Origin: Bacteroidales bacterium
GTDB lineage: Bacteria > Bacteroidota > Bacteroidia > Bacteroidales > JAAYJT01
Direction of reading: 5' to 3'
Length of the DNA: 64,000 nucleotides
NCBI GenBank assembly: GCA_014860575.1
Contig: JACZJK010000031.1
Location: 59,355 to 123,354, forward strand
The notes beneath the pieces were generated by a model. The model worked only from the letters and a program-made list of their open reading frames with translations. It had not been told where the DNA came from and did not search any database. Position numbers and translations under genes: made by a program. Within the stretch, counting starts at the first letter, position 1; every line of letters starts with the position of its first letter. Positions 61,675 to 64,000 of the stretch are shown piece by piece.

Positions 61675-61747
61675 ACCGCCAGGTCGCAAAGGCGTCATAA
61701 TACATCTTTTTGATATTTAATGCTTAGCGGCTTTGCGTCCTGGCGGT
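61675..61747. repeat. Imperfect inverted repeat between katG and doxX
   Basis: ACCGCCAGGTCGCAAAGGCG (61675-61694) pairs with CGGCTTTGCGTCCTGGCGGT (61728-61747) with two mismatches, around a 33-nt AT-rich loop. A related piece occurs at 14520-14550. It may act as the katG terminator or as a REP-like element. Confidence 0.65.
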
Positions 61748-61773
61748 GAAAGAAAAAACGATCACTTATGAGA

Positions 61774-64000
<2,227 letters not shown>

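Overview
The window looks like chromosomal DNA of a Bacteroidota bacterium, probably of the order Bacteroidales. The signs are two surface proteins with C-terminal Por/type IX secretion sorting domains, many start regions preceded by the Bacteroidota -7 promoter motif TAnnTTTG instead of a Shine-Dalgarno sequence, a tmRNA whose tag reads GNDYDYALAA, and the gene families present. No tRNA, rRNA, CRISPR array, plasmid origin or intact insertion sequence was seen. Both window edges cut genes: the first kinase is open at its 5' end, and katG runs off the right edge without its first codons.

Region 1 (1-16.0 kb) is a signalling block. It holds a giant multi-PAS hybrid histidine kinase, two related PAS/membrane histidine kinases, a second hybrid kinase with a periplasmic solute-binding domain, a receiver-HisKA_3 kinase overlapping a NarL-type response regulator, then an ECF-like sigma factor followed by a receiver-only regulator. 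Region 2 (16.0-28.6 kb) is mostly housekeeping: a GIY-YIG protein next to ssrA (tmRNA), a PEP/pyruvate-binding protein with receiver-like N-terminal domains, a cyclic-nucleotide-domain/aspartase fusion, a D-threonine-aldolase-like enzyme, a TMTC-like membrane glycosyltransferase overlapping a DksA/TraR protein, a cysteine-rich DnaJ-type zinc-finger membrane protein, and a bacterioferritin.

Region 3 (28.6-45.4 kb) looks more AT-rich by eye and mixed. It holds a 34-residue membrane peptide, purK and purE with two unrelated small genes between them, a Sua5-type gene, a broken lipoprotein gene, a DUF3010 gene, a TPR/HTH regulator, two type IX-secreted proteins, and an AAA/DUF4143 ATPase under a 14-bp inverted repeat followed by a relic of the DUF3010 gene. 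Region 4 (45.4-56.8 kb) has a KaiC-KaiB-KaiB-PAS cluster without kaiA, small cassette-like genes, and an operon of NTF2-like, SDR, phytoene-desaturase-like and SDR/DUF2867 proteins. Region 5 (56.8-64 kb) has a PQQ-type sugar dehydrogenase, a PstS-like lipoprotein, a MATE exporter, DoxX and KatG.

The most unusual non-genic signal is a family of short interspersed repeats with a core near TTTATTTGTATTTTCGTGGC at 32.9, 34.6, 49.1, 49.8 and 55.6 kb. Each copy sits just upstream of a different orphan gene. Two copies are joined to decayed 5' ends of the AAA/DUF4143 ATPase gene, one of which (49.0 kb) still carries that gene's inverted-repeat operator. Together with the DUF3010 relic this suggests repeated gain and loss of small promoter-bearing units. 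The Kai-like cluster, with two KaiB proteins, a PAS protein lacking a kinase domain and no KaiA, is the most interesting protein-coding module.
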